A stretch of 64,000 nucleotides of DNA from Arthrobacter sp. SX1312 (GTDB lineage: Bacteria > Actinomycetota > Actinomycetes > Actinomycetales > Micrococcaceae). The first letter of the stretch is position 1; every line of letters starts with the position of its first letter. Position numbers and translations under genes: made by a program. Of this stretch, positions 50,595 to 61,647 are shown in pieces. The stretch spans positions 1,107,398-1,171,397 of the forward strand of contig NZ_PJIM01000001.1 of assembly GCF_002929295.1 (NCBI RefSeq), in the 5' to 3' direction. The notes under the pieces are model-generated. The model saw only the letters and a list, made by a program, of their open reading frames with translations. It was not told where the DNA came from and searched no databases.

Positions 50595-51254
50595 ATGAGC
50601 GGTGGGACCCGCTCCCTCCTCACCCCTGACACGGACGAGGCGCGGCGCCTGCTCGAGGAGGAACTGGCCAGACCCCCCTACGTCGAGGCGCAGCCGGGCA
50701 TCGTCGAACGCCTTCTCGCCGAGGTCCTGCGCGGCCTCGGGCGGCTCCTCGACGGGATGGGCGGACTCGCGCCGGGACCGGGCACCCTCGTGCTGGCCCT
50801 CGGTGCGGTGCTCCTCGTCGTCGTGGCCGTCGTGCTCATCAGGCCACGGCTGAACGCGCGCGGCGGGAAACAGGAGCCCGCCGTGTTCGACGACGGCGCG
50901 ACGCGCTCCGCCGCCCACCACCGCGCCAGGGCCGCCTCCCTCGCCGCCGACCGGGACTGGAACGGGGCCGTCGCCGAAGTGCTGCGGGCCGTCATCCGGT
51001 CCGCCGAGGAACGCCTCGTGGTCGCCGACCAGCCCGGACGGACGGCCACGGAGGCCGCCGCCCAGCTCGGCGGCGTCTTCCCGCCGCTGTCCACCGACGT
51101 CGCCTGGCTGGCCGACGTCTTCAACGAGACCCACTACGGCAGCGGCACCGCGTCCGAGGCCGTGTACCGGCGCGCAGCCGCGCTCGACGCGCGTCTCTCC
51201 GCGGAACGCCCCACCCCGTCCACGGGCATGACGGTGCCGGCGGCACCCCGGTGA
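50595..51254 (+). CDS. DUF4129 membrane protein of the MoxR operon
   Basis: 219 residues from the ATG at 50595, with little ribosome-site signal. One helix (about 63-83, LVLALGAVLLVVVAVVLI) precedes a cytoplasmic helical DUF4129 domain with RDWNGAVAEVLRAVIRSAEERL and ATEAAAQL. DUF4129 is often fused to or next to transglutaminase-like proteins in MoxR operons; no transglutaminase is present here. The stop overlaps the next start by four bases (GTGA). Confidence 0.82.
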   Translation: MSGGTRSLLTPDTDEARRLLEEELARPPYVEAQPGIVERLLAEVLRGLGRLLDGMGGLAPGPGTLVLALGAVLLVVVAVVLIRPRLNARGGKQEPAVFDDGATRSAAHHRARAASLAADRDWNGAVAEVLRAVIRSAEERLVVADQPGRTATEAAAQLGGVFPPLSTDVAWLADVFNETHYGSGTASEAVYRRAAALDARLSAERPTPSTGMTVPAAPR

Positions 51255-52527
51255 TCCGCGGGCAGCGGATCTCCTCCCCGGAGCATCCCGCCGGCAGCTC
51301 CCGCGACGCCGGCCCTCCGGACGACCGCGGATCCACACCGGCCGGGCAGGCGACGGGACACGAGATCATGGGCGACGGCGGGAGCGCGCTGACGACGGCC
51401 CGCGCGAGGCTCCGCCGTTCCCTCCCCCTGATCCTCGGCGCCATCGTCCTGGCCCTGATCCTCCTGATCAACCTCCTCGCCGGTCAGGAGGAGGACACCC
51501 GCCCGCTGTCCCCGGACAACGCGGCGCCGGCGGGCGCCCGCGCGGTCGCGGAGGTCCTCGCGTCCGAAGGCGTCGACGTCGTCCGGGCCGACTCCTACGA
51601 CGAGGCGGTCGCCGCCCTCGAGGAGGGGCCCGCGACACTGTTCCTCAACGACGCGCAGCAGTACCTCAGCGCCGGCCAGGTGGGAGACCTGGCCGCCCTG
51701 GCGGACCGCGCGGTCCTCGCCGCCCCGGCAGGGCGCCAGCTGACCGCCCTCGACGACGACTTCGCGCAGGTCGGCGCCGTGCCCTTCGACCTGTCCGGTG
51801 ACGTCCCGGCCCTGTCCGCCGACTGCCCCGACCCGGACGCCACCGCGGCCGGTACACTCACCGCGACGGGGACCGCCTACACCGGCGCGGTCGAGTGCTT
51901 CCCCGTCGCCGTCGGGGACGCGACGGGCGGCCTGTACACCACGAGCGACGACGGGTCGATGGCCGTCCTGGGCGCCCCGTCGATCCTGTCCAACGAGGCC
52001 GTCACGGAGGACGGCAACGCGGCCCTCGCCCTGCGCGCGCTGGGGTCCTCCCCCACGCTCGTCTGGTACGAACCCACGGGGGCGGACGTCGTCTCCACCG
52101 GCGAGGGCATCGATCCGAGGACGCTCCTCCCGCCCTGGGTGGATCCCCTGCTCGTCTGGCTCCTCGTGTGCGCTGTCCTCGCCGTGCTGTGGCGCGGACG
52201 GCGCGTGGGCCCCCTCGCGTCCGAGCCGCTGCCCGTCGTCGTCCGTGCGGCGGAGACGGCGGAGGGCAGGGCCCGCCTCTACCAGGACTCCCGGGCCGTG
52301 GGTCACGCAGCAGCGACCCTGCGCGCGGCGACCCTGGCACGGCTGGCCCGCCGCCTCCGCGTGGACCGGTCCGCCTCCGCCGCGGAGGTCATCGACGCCG
52401 CCTCCCGCCACAGCGGCCGGCCGCGGACGGAACTCGAGCAGCGACTGCGGTACATCCCGACCACCAACCACCAGCTTGTGCTGTGGGCACAGGACATCCT
52501 CGACCTCGAGAAGGAGATCACGCCGTC

Positions 52528-52531
<4 letters not shown>
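51251..52531 (+). CDS. DUF4350 membrane protein of the MoxR operon
   Basis: 426 residues from the GTG at 51251. Helix 1 at about 58-76 precedes an extracellular domain with a GATase-like/Rossmann fold (DNAAPAGARAVAEVLASEGVDV, NEAVTEDGNAALALRAL); helix 2 lies at about 298-315, then a cytoplasmic tail. DUF4350 proteins accompany MoxR AAA ATPases in actinobacteria. The start and stop overlap both neighbours by four bases. No enzymatic function is established. Confidence 0.85.
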
Positions 52532-53553
<1,022 letters not shown>

Positions 53554-53617
53554 CCCCACCACCCCGCCCGAACCGGGCACGCGCCGCCGCACCCGGCGTC
53601 CGAGAGGAGTCCTTCCC

Positions 53618-54910
53618 ATGGTCATCACCGGCCGCCTGGTCCTGCTGGCGCTGCTCGGCGTCGTCCCCGTCATCGTGTACCCGGGGGCGACGTCGATCCT
53701 GCTGTGGGCCCTGCTCCTCGCGGTGGCCGTCGGCCTCGACCTCGCCCTGGCCGCGTCTCCCCGACGTGTGGGCATCCGCCGGACCCTGCCGGACAGCGTG
53801 CGGCTGGGCGAGCAGTGCACCAGCGTCGTGGTCCTGCGGAACGACACCTCCCGCACCCTCCGCGCCACGGTGCGCGAGGCGTGGCAGCCCTCCGCGGGTG
53901 CCGTGGACCCGGAACAGTCCGTCGCCGTACCCTCCGGCGAGGCCCGGCGCCTGACGCTCCTCCTCCGCCCGACGCGCCGCGGCATCCTCCGCGTGGAGAC
54001 GGTCACGGTGCGGAGCGCCGGGCCCCTCGGGATGGCCGCGCGGCAGGTCACCGTGCCGGCGCCGGGCGTCCTGCGGGTGCTGCCGCCCTTCGACTCCAAG
54101 CGGCACCTCCCGTCCAAACTGCGCCGCCTGCGCGAACTCGACGGTCGGGCCGCCGTCCAGATCCGGGGCGCGGGCACCGAGTTCGACTCCCTGCGGGACT
54201 ACGTGAGGGGCGACGACGTCCGATCGATCGACTGGCGCGCCACCGCGCGTCGCCGCGACACCGTGGTCAGGACCTGGCGCCCCGAACGGGACCGCAGCGT
54301 CGTCGTCGTGCTGGACACCTCCCGCACCTCCGCGGCGAGGGTCCTCGACGAGCCCCGGCTGGACACCGGTATCGAGGCCGCGCTGCTGCTGTCCGTGCTG
54401 GCCGAGCGCGGCGGCGACAAGGTGCACTTCCTGGCCTACGACCGCAGGCTCCGCGCCCGCGTCGACTCGACGGCCAAGGGAAACCTGCTGGCCTCCCTCG
54501 TGACCGCCATGGCCCCGCTCGACGCGGAACTGATCGAGGCGGACTGGTCCCGCCTCCCCGCCCAGGTGCGTGCCGTCTCCCCTCACCGCTCCCTCGTCGT
54601 CCTGCTCACCTCGCTCGACGCCGGGGCCGTGGAGGAGGGCCTGCTGCCCGCGCTGCCGGGCCTGACCGAACGCCACGTCGTCGTCGTCGCGTCGGTGCGT
54701 GATCCGCGGCTCGGGGAGATGAGTGCGGACCGCTCGACGGCGGCCGCGACGTTCCGGGCCGCGGCCGCCGAGCGCTCCCTGCTGGACCGCGGCGCGGTGG
54801 CGCAGCAGATCCGGCTGCTCGGAGCGGAGGTCGTGGACGCGACACCCGCGGACCTCCCGCCGCTCCTCGCCGACACCTACATCAGGCTCAAGGCCACCGG
54901 GCGCCTCTGA
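53618..54910 (+). CDS. DUF58 vWA-like protein, MoxR partner
   Basis: 430 residues. Two N-terminal helices (about 5-45), a beta-rich segment, then the DUF58 signature EFDSLRDYVRGDDVRSIDW followed by a vWA-like fold with the MIDAS-type VVLDTSRTSAA. DUF58 proteins are the usual client or cofactor of MoxR ATPases. ATG with GAGGAG 8-9 bases upstream. It ends the operon; a hairpin follows at 54953-54974. Confidence 0.9.
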   Translation: MVITGRLVLLALLGVVPVIVYPGATSILLWALLLAVAVGLDLALAASPRRVGIRRTLPDSVRLGEQCTSVVVLRNDTSRTLRATVREAWQPSAGAVDPEQSVAVPSGEARRLTLLLRPTRRGILRVETVTVRSAGPLGMAARQVTVPAPGVLRVLPPFDSKRHLPSKLRRLRELDGRAAVQIRGAGTEFDSLRDYVRGDDVRSIDWRATARRRDTVVRTWRPERDRSVVVVLDTSRTSAARVLDEPRLDTGIEAALLLSVLAERGGDKVHFLAYDRRLRARVDSTAKGNLLASLVTAMAPLDAELIEADWSRLPAQVRAVSPHRSLVVLLTSLDAGAVEEGLLPALPGLTERHVVVVASVRDPRLGEMSADRSTAAATFRAAAAERSLLDRGAVAQQIRLLGAEVVDATPADLPPLLADTYIRLKATGRL

Positions 54911-54952
54911 CGGGGCGTCGGCGGGTCCGTCGGGTGAGGCTCGCGGCGCACA

Positions 54953-54974
54953 CCGGTTCCCGCTCAGGAACCGG
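54953..54974 (+). terminator. Hairpin after the MoxR operon
   Basis: CCGGTTCC and GGAACCGG form a perfect 8-bp stem around CGCTCA, extended by CTCGC/GCGAG further out. It lies 43 bases after the DUF58 stop. No U-tract. Confidence 0.5.
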
Positions 54975-55042
54975 GGATGCGAGGGAACCTCGCGCCCGCC
55001 GGCGTGGTTGACTGGGTGTCCGGGCGACGGAAGCGGACGGAC

Positions 55043-55711
55043 ATGACCTCGATCTACCAGCAGGCGATGGGCAGCGACTTCGGCCGCCTGCAGCCGGAAC
55101 TGCGCGACTACTTCGGCCTGCACGCGGAGAGCGGACTGTCCGGTCACGGGCGCGGGGTCTTCGACGTCGCCGGGTGCCCGGCGTGGTTCGCACGCCCCGC
55201 CTTCCGCCTCACGGCCCTCGAGAACGCGTTCTTCCCCGAGTACGACAGCGACGTCCCGTTCACCATCCGCAACTACCCGCATACCGACCCGTTCGGGCGG
55301 CCGGCGCTCACGGCACGCCGTGAGCTGGACTTCGGGACCGCCCTGCGGGTGTTCGAGGACACGACGTCCCTGCGCGACGGCGTCCTCACCGACTACGTGG
55401 GCCGCCACCGGCGCATGGCGACGCTCCTCACCTGCTCCGCCACCGACGACGGCCGCATCCGGATGGTCTCCTCACGGACGCGCCTGTTCGCGGGCCTCCG
55501 GCTGCCGCTCCCCGATGCGCTCGGCGCGCTCGCCTACGTGGAGCAGTGGTGGGACGACGACGCCGGCCGGTTCAGGATCTGCACGCGGGTCGTCCACCGC
55601 CAGTTGGGGACCCTGCTCGTCTATGCGGGGAGCTTCGACTACGTCCTCGAGGAGTTCGACGGCGTCCTGCCCGCCGAGGTCCGGCCGCGGCGCTGGGAAG
55701 AGCGCGTCTGA
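55043..55711 (+). CDS. DUF4166 domain protein
   Basis: 222 residues from the ATG at 55043; an ATG 22 codons earlier is open but falls in the terminator region. The sequence starts SIYQQAMGSDFGRLQPELRDYF, a hallmark of DUF4166, and continues with strands such as GVFDVAG, VPFTIRNYPHTDPFGR and a C-terminal VEQWWDDDAGRFRI. Elsewhere this domain is fused to saccharopine-dehydrogenase-like proteins. No membrane segment. Biochemical role unknown; no operon partner is apparent. Confidence 0.78.
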   Translation: MTSIYQQAMGSDFGRLQPELRDYFGLHAESGLSGHGRGVFDVAGCPAWFARPAFRLTALENAFFPEYDSDVPFTIRNYPHTDPFGRPALTARRELDFGTALRVFEDTTSLRDGVLTDYVGRHRRMATLLTCSATDDGRIRMVSSRTRLFAGLRLPLPDALGALAYVEQWWDDDAGRFRICTRVVHRQLGTLLVYAGSFDYVLEEFDGVLPAEVRPRRWEERV

Positions 55712-55732
55712 CCGGTGCGGCGCCCTGCGCGG

Positions 55733-56764
55733 TCACCCCTCGGCGCGGACCTGGTCCAGGGCGTCAGCGGCCTGCGCGAGGCGGGTGAGGGCCTGTGTCG
55801 CGCCGGTCGGGGTGAGCGTGTCGAGGCCCGGCAGGGCGGTGACCGTGAGCGAGGCGAGCGCCGCCACGGGAAGTCCGACGCGGCGCCAGGCGGCGAGCAC
55901 CGATTCCACCAGGACCCTGACCTGCGGGAGCCCGGTCCGTCCGTCGAGGATCGCGAGCCAGAGCCGGCGCCCGGACTCGATGTCCCCGGCGAGGTCCTCC
56001 CACCCGCGGTCGGAGATGCGCACCAGGTCCAGGGACAGGGTGCGGGCCGCACTGGACCGTGCGGCGTCGACGGCCACGTCGCCGTGCCCCGGCGCCAGCA
56101 CCGTTCCCGAGCCTCCGGCGGCGACGACGGATGCCGTCACGAGGTCCCATGCCTCGGTGGCTTCGCGGCGATCCAGCGCCCGGAGGGTGCGGTAGCCGCT
56201 CGCGGTGGGCACCCTGCCCGTGAGGACGTCGTCGGCGTCGGGTTCGTCGAACTGCACCACCACCTCGGCCCCCCGGGCCACCGCCGACACCCGACGGACG
56301 AGGTCCGCGGTGCCGGCGGCCAGCGATTCGTAGAGCTCCCGCCGCGCGCCGGGGTCGATCAGGACGCGCTCGCCGCCGTGCAGGTGGGCGCCGGCCGCCA
56401 GCGACAGCGGTCCGTGGAGGTGCAGCTTGACGCGCGGCGCAGGGCTCTCCTCGGCGCCGGCGATGTCCCCGAGGGCGTTGATGTCGGAGGACAGGGCCGA
56501 TTCGGCGCGGCGCTGGTCCTTGCCCGGCCGCTGGACCAGGCGCCAGCCGTGCGGCTGGAGATCGAAGGGCAGGTCGACGAGCACACCGAGCGTCCGCCCG
56601 ACGGCGTCGCTCCCGGGTCCCCGCGCCGGCAGGGACGGCAGGAAGGGGAGGTTCGCTCCCCCGAACTCGCCCCGCACGGCACGATTCGCCTCGTGCGGGT
56701 CCGTTCCCGGCCAGTCGCCGGGTGCGGTCGCCCCGACGGCGGGTCCCAGCGTCCCGTCAGGCAT
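55733..56764 (-). CDS. MetE C-terminal-like (UROD/MetE barrel) protein without cysteines
   Basis: 343 residues. The start TAPGDWPGTDPHEA resembles the GS.PGT opening of cobalamin-independent methionine synthase homologues, and VVVQFDEPDADDV matches the IDEPAL-like strand of the TIM barrel. The zinc-site HxC motif is replaced (GHGDVA), and the protein has no Cys at all, so a MetE-type zinc-thiolate reaction is unlikely. ATG at 56764 overlaps the chorismate mutase stop by 8 bases. Substrate unknown. Confidence 0.75.
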   Translation of the reverse strand: MPDGTLGPAVGATAPGDWPGTDPHEANRAVRGEFGGANLPFLPSLPARGPGSDAVGRTLGVLVDLPFDLQPHGWRLVQRPGKDQRRAESALSSDINALGDIAGAEESPAPRVKLHLHGPLSLAAGAHLHGGERVLIDPGARRELYESLAAGTADLVRRVSAVARGAEVVVQFDEPDADDVLTGRVPTASGYRTLRALDRREATEAWDLVTASVVAAGGSGTVLAPGHGDVAVDAARSSAARTLSLDLVRISDRGWEDLAGDIESGRRLWLAILDGRTGLPQVRVLVESVLAAWRRVGLPVAALASLTVTALPGLDTLTPTGATQALTRLAQAADALDQVRAEG

Positions 56765-57200
56765 GCGGGCCGTGCGTCCCGGGCCCGGCGGGAGCCTCCG
56801 CTGACGGTCCGGCAGGGTCCTCGGGCGCCCGACCGGCCGCGTCGGCCGCGGGCCGGCGGTTCTCCGAGATGGCCTGATGGTGGCGGATCACCTCGGAGAT
56901 GATGAAGTTGAGGAACTTCTCGGCGAACGCCGGGTCGAGCTGTGCCTCTTCCGCGAGCATGCGGAGGCGGGCGATCTGGGCCGCCTCGCGTTGCGGGTCG
57001 CCGGCGGGGAGGTCGTGTTCGGCCTTCAGGTGGCCCACCCGCTGCGTCGCCTTGAAGCGTTCGGCGAGGAGGTACACGAGGGTGGCATCGATGTTGTCGA
57101 TCGAGCTCCTCACCGAGAGCAGCTCGGCCATCACCTCGGGAGCTACGTCGCCTGCGAGCGAACTGGCGGCCGGGTCGAAGCCGCTGCGTGGATGCGTCAT
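56757..57200 (-). CDS. Chorismate mutase, AroQ type
   Basis: 147 residues from the ATG at 57200. The AroQ helical domain (about 22-115) has LLSVRSSIDNIDATLVYLLA, ERFKATQRVGHLKAEHDLP, DPQREAAQIARLR and IISEVIRHHQAIS, with the expected Arg and Lys residues. It converts chorismate to prephenate for Phe/Tyr synthesis. The C-terminal 30 residues are Pro/Ala rich and probably disordered. No signal peptide, so cytoplasmic. Confidence 0.88.
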   Translation of the reverse strand: MTHPRSGFDPAASSLAGDVAPEVMAELLSVRSSIDNIDATLVYLLAERFKATQRVGHLKAEHDLPAGDPQREAAQIARLRMLAEEAQLDPAFAEKFLNFIISEVIRHHQAISENRRPAADAAGRAPEDPAGPSAEAPAGPGTHGPHA

Positions 57201-57243
57201 GACTCCAGTCAAGCAGACCCCCGCAGGGCTCCGTGAACTGCGA

Positions 57244-58383
57244 CTAGCCCCGCGCCACGGCCGGTTCGGGGCGGAGGGCGGAGCGTGCGGAGTCGATGGT
57301 CGCCTGGCCGAGCACCCGCGTGCCCTGGTACAGCACCACCGTCTGCCCGGGCGCCACCCCGCGCATCGGCTCGATGAGCCGCACCACGAGCTGCTGGACG
57401 CCGCCGTCCTCCTCGACCCTCGCGCGGGCCGCCACGGGGTCGCCGTGCGCCCGGACCTGGGCCGTGCAGTCGAATTCGACGCCGGTCCGCACGTCGTCGA
57501 TGGGCACACCGGCCCAGGACACCTTGATACCCCGCATCTCGTCGATGGCGAGCAGGTGCTCGGGCCCGACGACGACCTCGTTCTGCTTAGGCCGGATCTC
57601 GAGCACGAAGCGGGGCTTGCCGTCGGCGGCCGGGGTGCCGAGCCTGAGGCCGCGCCGCTGGCCGACCGTGAACGCGTTGGCGCCCGGGTGGCTGCCGATC
57701 TTCCCGCCGTCGACGTCGAGGATGTCCCCCTCGGTCATGTCGATGCGCTCCTCGAGCCAGCCGCGGGTGTCGCCGTCGGGGATGAAGCAGATGTCGTGGC
57801 TGTCGGGCTTGTTCGCCACGGACAGGCCCCGGCGTTCCGCCTCGGCGCGCACCTCGGCCTTCGACGGGGTCTCCGCCAGCGGGAACATGGAGTGCTTGAG
57901 CTGCTCATGGGTGAGCACGCCGAGCACGTAGGACTGGTCCTTGGCCCAGTCCGCCGCCCGGTGAAGCTCGGGATTGCCGTCGGCGTCCTCGATCACCTTC
58001 GCGTAGTGGCCGGTGCAGACGGCGTCGAACCCGAGCGCGAGCGCCTTCTCGAGCAGCGCGGCGAACTTGATGCGCTCGTTGCAGCGCATGCAGGGGTTCG
58101 GGGTGCGGCCGGCGGCGTACTCGGCGACGAAGTCGTCCACGACGTCCTCCTTGAACCGCTCGGAGAAGTCCCAGACGTAGTACGGGATGCCGAGGATGTC
58201 GCACGCACGCCAGGCGTCCCGGGAGTCCTCGATGGTGCAGCAGCCGCGGCTGCCCGTCCGGAGCGTCCCGGGCATGCGGGAGAGGGCGAGGTGGACCCCG
58301 ACGACGTCGTGCCCTGCCTCCACCGCGCGCGCCGCCGCCACTGCGGAGTCGACGCCGCCGCTCATCGCTGCCAATACCCTCAT
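57244..58383 (-). CDS. mnmA: tRNA 2-thiouridylase MnmA
   Basis: 379 residues. The PP-loop SGGVDS (8-13) binds ATP. The catalytic cysteines are C98 in NPCMRCN and C199 in [15 protein letters not shown] marks the central domain, and a C-terminal beta-barrel follows. MnmA makes s2U34 in tRNA for Lys, Gln and Glu, taking sulfur from a cysteine desulfurase. The ATG overlaps the stop of the desulfurase gene by four bases, so the two are coupled. Confidence 0.95.
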   Translation of the reverse strand: MRVLAAMSGGVDSAVAAARAVEAGHDVVGVHLALSRMPGTLRTGSRGCCTIEDSRDAWRACDILGIPYYVWDFSERFKEDVVDDFVAEYAAGRTPNPCMRCNERIKFAALLEKALALGFDAVCTGHYAKVIEDADGNPELHRAADWAKDQSYVLGVLTHEQLKHSMFPLAETPSKAEVRAEAERRGLSVANKPDSHDICFIPDGDTRGWLEERIDMTEGDILDVDGGKIGSHPGANAFTVGQRRGLRLGTPAADGKPRFVLEIRPKQNEVVVGPEHLLAIDEMRGIKVSWAGVPIDDVRTGVEFDCTAQVRAHGDPVAARARVEEDGGVQQLVVRLIEPMRGVAPGQTVVLYQGTRVLGQATIDSARSALRPEPAVARG

Positions 58384-59603
58384 GAGAACCCTGTTCCTGC
58401 CGTCTGGATGGTCGATGCGTGCCCGGCCATGCCGGCCTTGCGGGCGCGTGCGTACGCCGCGCCGATGGCACCCACCACCGCGTCAACGTCGTCGACCGTG
58501 GATGTATGCCCCAGGCTGAAGCGCTGGGCGCCCCGGGCCTCGTCCTCCGTGAGGCCCATGGCGAGCAGCACGTGCGACGGCCTCGGCACCCCGGCGGTGC
58601 ACGCGGACCCCGTGGAGGACTCGATGCCCGCGAGGTCCAGGAGGAACAGGAGCGAATCGCCTTCGCAGCCCGGGAAGGTGAAGTGGACGTTGCCGGGGAG
58701 CCGGGCGCCCTCGGGCGCCGGGTGCGGGACACCGCGCAGCACCGCCTCCGGGACCTCCCGGCGGATACCCGCGACGAGCCGGTCCCGCAGCGCGGCCAGT
58801 CGGGGCGCCTCGTCACCGAGGTGCGCGACGGCGTCACCGGCCGCTGCGGCGAACGCGGCGATGCCCGCGCCGTCGAGCGTGCCCGAGCGGATGTCGCGCT
58901 CCTGCCCGCCGCCGTGCTGCACGGGGGTGAGCGTCACCGCGCGTCCCACGAACAGTGCGCCGACCCCCACCGGGCCGCCGATCTTGTGGGCGCTCACGGC
59001 CATGGTCGCGAGTCCCGACCCGGCGAAGGAGAGCGGGAGGGAGCCGAAGGCCTGCACGGCGTCGCTGTGGACGGGGACGCCGTACCGGGCGGCCTCCGCG
59101 GTGATCTCCCGGACGGGCTGCACGGTCCCGACCTCGTTGTTGGCCCACATGACCGTCACGAGGGCCGTGCGGTCCGGGGCCTCGGCGAGCGCAGCCCGCA
59201 GGGCCTCGAGGGAGACGAGGCCGGTGGTGTCGACCGGCAGCCACACCACCTCGGCGCCTTCATGGCGCTCGAGCCACTCCACGGTGTCCTGCACGGCGTG
59301 GTGTTCCACGGAACTGCACAGGATCCGGGTGCGGGAGGGGTCCGCGGCGCGGCGGGCCCAGAAGAGTCCCTTGACGGCCAGGTTGTCCGCCTCGGTCCCG
59401 CCGGAGGTGAAGACGACCTCCGAGGCGTGGGCCCCGGCGGCCGCCGCGATCGTCTCGCGGGCCTCCTCGACGGATCGCCGGGCGCGTCGGCCGGAGCCGT
59501 GGAGGGAGGAGGGATTCCCGCTCCGGCTGAGTTCGCGGGTGAGGGCGGCGAGCGCGGGCGCCGAGATCGGCGTGGTCGCCGCGTGATCGACATACACGGG
59601 CAT
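58380..59603 (-). CDS. NifS/IscS-type cysteine desulfurase
   Basis: 407 residues. [10 protein letters not shown] start, [19 protein letters not shown] lysine K207 in SAHKIGGP, and active-site C335 in [10 protein letters not shown]. It releases sulfur from cysteine as an enzyme persulfide. Coupling to mnmA points to tRNA thiolation as its main job, though it could also serve Fe-S assembly. ATG at 59603; the 103 bases to the divergent folP2-like gene must hold both promoters. Confidence 0.93.
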   Translation of the reverse strand: MPVYVDHAATTPISAPALAALTRELSRSGNPSSLHGSGRRARRSVEEARETIAAAAGAHASEVVFTSGGTEADNLAVKGLFWARRAADPSRTRILCSSVEHHAVQDTVEWLERHEGAEVVWLPVDTTGLVSLEALRAALAEAPDRTALVTVMWANNEVGTVQPVREITAEAARYGVPVHSDAVQAFGSLPLSFAGSGLATMAVSAHKIGGPVGVGALFVGRAVTLTPVQHGGGQERDIRSGTLDGAGIAAFAAAAGDAVAHLGDEAPRLAALRDRLVAGIRREVPEAVLRGVPHPAPEGARLPGNVHFTFPGCEGDSLLFLLDLAGIESSTGSACTAGVPRPSHVLLAMGLTEDEARGAQRFSLGHTSTVDDVDAVVGAIGAAYARARKAGMAGHASTIQTAGTGFS

Positions 59604-59706
59604 GCTCCGATTCTACGGGCGTCGCGCGGGGCCGCCGATTCCGGTGGTACGCGTCACGCGCCGCTTCTCCGGGCGGCCCGCCGGCCCGCAGTGGTAGAAA
59701 GACAGG

Positions 59707-60651
59707 GTGGACAGTCATGCAGCGGCTCCTTCCCCGTCCGGCCCCTACCTCCCCGGTCTCCGGCACGCGGTGCACACCTTCGGCACGCGCACCCTGGACT
59801 TCGACCGCCAGGTCGCGCTCATGGCCGTGATCAACCGGACACCGGACTCGTTCTACGACCGCGGGGCGACGTTCGCGCTCCAGGCCGCCGTCGACGCATC
59901 CCTGCGGGCGGTCGACGACGGCGCCGACTGGGTGGACATCGGCGGCGCGCCCTTCTCGCCGGGAGACGCCGTCCCCGTGTCGGAGGAGATCGACCGGATC
60001 GTCCCCGTGATCAGCGCCGTGCGCGCGGCGTCGGACGTCATCATCTCCGCGGACACCTTCCGGCCGGAGGTCGCCCGCCAGGCGCTCGCCGCCGGGGCCA
60101 CGGTGGTCAACGACACCACGGGACTGCGGGACCCCGACATGGCCGCGGTGGTCGCCGAGGCCGGCGCGCACCTGGTCATCACCCACAGCCTTGCCGCTCC
60201 GCGCACGGTCTACCCGCGGCCCACGTACGACGACGTGGTCCGCGAGATCACTGACTTCCTCCTGCGGAAGGTCGACGACGCCGTGCGGCTGGGCATCCCG
60301 GAGGACCGGATCCTCCTGGACCCCGGGCACGACCTCAACAAGAACACGCTGCACTCGCTCGAGATCACGCGCCGACTCCCCGAGATCGCCGGACTCGGCT
60401 TCCCCACCCTCGCCGCGGTGTCCAACAAGGACTTCATCGGCGAGACGCTCGACCGCCCCAAGGGCGAACGCGTCGAAGGATCGCTCGCCGCCGCCGTGAT
60501 CTGCATCCTCGGCGGTGCCCGCGTGGTCCGCATGCACAACGTGGCGGCGTCGCGGGCTGCGATCGACATCACCGAGGCGGTCCTCGGGTGGCGGCAGCCC
60601 GCCTACCTCAAGCACAACATGGGCGAGGTCAACGAGCCGGTGACCCGATGA
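59707..60651 (+). CDS. FolP2-like dihydropteroate synthase homologue
   Basis: 314 residues with a GTG start. The TIM-barrel family features are present: AVINRTPDSFYDRGATF (40-56), VNDTTGLRD and GARVVRMHN. The canonical loop GGESTRPG is replaced by GGAPFSPG (79-86), and NVTPDSF is NRTPDSF, as in mycobacterial FolP2 (Rv1207), which lacks dihydropteroate synthase activity. So the true reaction may be different. The stop overlaps the next start by four bases (ATGA), pairing it with a reductase. Confidence 0.85.
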   Translation: MDSHAAAPSPSGPYLPGLRHAVHTFGTRTLDFDRQVALMAVINRTPDSFYDRGATFALQAAVDASLRAVDDGADWVDIGGAPFSPGDAVPVSEEIDRIVPVISAVRAASDVIISADTFRPEVARQALAAGATVVNDTTGLRDPDMAAVVAEAGAHLVITHSLAAPRTVYPRPTYDDVVREITDFLLRKVDDAVRLGIPEDRILLDPGHDLNKNTLHSLEITRRLPEIAGLGFPTLAAVSNKDFIGETLDRPKGERVEGSLAAAVICILGGARVVRMHNVAASRAAIDITEAVLGWRQPAYLKHNMGEVNEPVTR

Positions 60652-61391
60652 TCACCTCGCTCATCCCGCCTACCGGCGCGGCGGTCGACCACGACGCCCT
60701 GCACCGTATCTACGCCTACCCCGCCACCAACAGGCCCTACGTCCGCTTCAACTTCGTGGCCGCGGCCGACGGAGCCGCCACGAGCGGCGGCTTCTCCGCA
60801 GGACTGGGGAACGACGGCGACAAGCGCATCTTCGCGGTCCTGCGACGCCTCGCCGACGTGGTGCTCGTGGGGGCCGGCACGATCCGCGCGGAAGGCTACG
60901 GGGGTGAGCTGGTCGACGACGACGCCCGCTCGTGGCGCCGCGCCAACGGGCTCGCCGCGCACCCCGCCGTCGCGGTGATCTCGGGCAGCCTCGACCTCGA
61001 CCCGTCCGGGGACTTCCTCCGGGAGGCGCCCGTCCGCCCGCTCATCCTCACGAGCGCCGCGGCACCGGCGGACCGGCGCGCCGCCCTGGAGCGGGTCGCG
61101 GACGTCGTCGACTGCGGCGCCGACACCGTGGACGCGCCGGCCGTGCTCGCCGAGCTCGGACGGCGCGGACTGCCGAAGGTCCTGTGCGAGGGCGGGCCGG
61201 CCGTCCTGGGGGACTTCACCCGATCCGGGGCCGTGGACGAGCTGTGCCTGTCGATCAGTCCGCTGCTGGCGGGCGGCGACGGACCGAGGATCGCCGTGGG
61301 GCGCAGTCCGGAGGACGCCGTCGGCCTGACGCTCTCCTCCCTGCTGACGGAGGACTCCGCCCTCTACACGCTGTACCGGCGCGCGGACTGA
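60648..61391 (+). CDS. RibD C-terminal/DHFR-fold pyrimidine reductase family protein
   Basis: 247 residues. RPYVRFNFVAAADGAATSGG opens the RibD-C fold. VVLVGAGTIRAEGYG and KVLCEGGPAVLGDF are the NADPH-binding segments. Such proteins reduce a pyrimidine in riboflavin synthesis or related pterin-like substrates; there is no deaminase domain and no other rib gene here. Translational coupling to the FolP2-like gene hints at a pterin/folate substrate, but that is inference. Confidence 0.85.
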   Translation: MITSLIPPTGAAVDHDALHRIYAYPATNRPYVRFNFVAAADGAATSGGFSAGLGNDGDKRIFAVLRRLADVVLVGAGTIRAEGYGGELVDDDARSWRRANGLAAHPAVAVISGSLDLDPSGDFLREAPVRPLILTSAAAPADRRAALERVADVVDCGADTVDAPAVLAELGRRGLPKVLCEGGPAVLGDFTRSGAVDELCLSISPLLAGGDGPRIAVGRSPEDAVGLTLSSLLTEDSALYTLYRRAD

Positions 61392-61398
61392 GTCGGGA

Positions 61399-61447
61399 CC
61401 GCGGCGGGACCACCGGGCGGGTGGGCGAACTTCTCCGCCCGCCGCGG
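61399..61447 (+). terminator. Long-loop inverted repeat after the reductase gene
   Basis: CCGCGGCGGG (61399-61408) pairs with CCCGCCGCGG (61438-61447); the loop contains further GC-rich pairing. It begins 8 bases after the reductase stop. The rest of the 256-base gap before the DnaJ gene shows no gene. Confidence 0.4.
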
Positions 61448-61647
61448 CGTTGTACCAGGGCCGGCACCAGCAGGCACTCCTGTCGGGACGGCGTCCACCG
61501 CGGGAGGGGGCGGCCGCCGGGACGACCGCTTTGGTCCGGGCCCGTCCGTGCCCCTAGTGTCAGGTGGAAGCGCAGGACCGCCGCCAGGGTCGCGGCTCCA
61601 GGAGCGGCTCCTGGTCCGCCGGGGCGCACACCAGAAAGGGCCGATGG

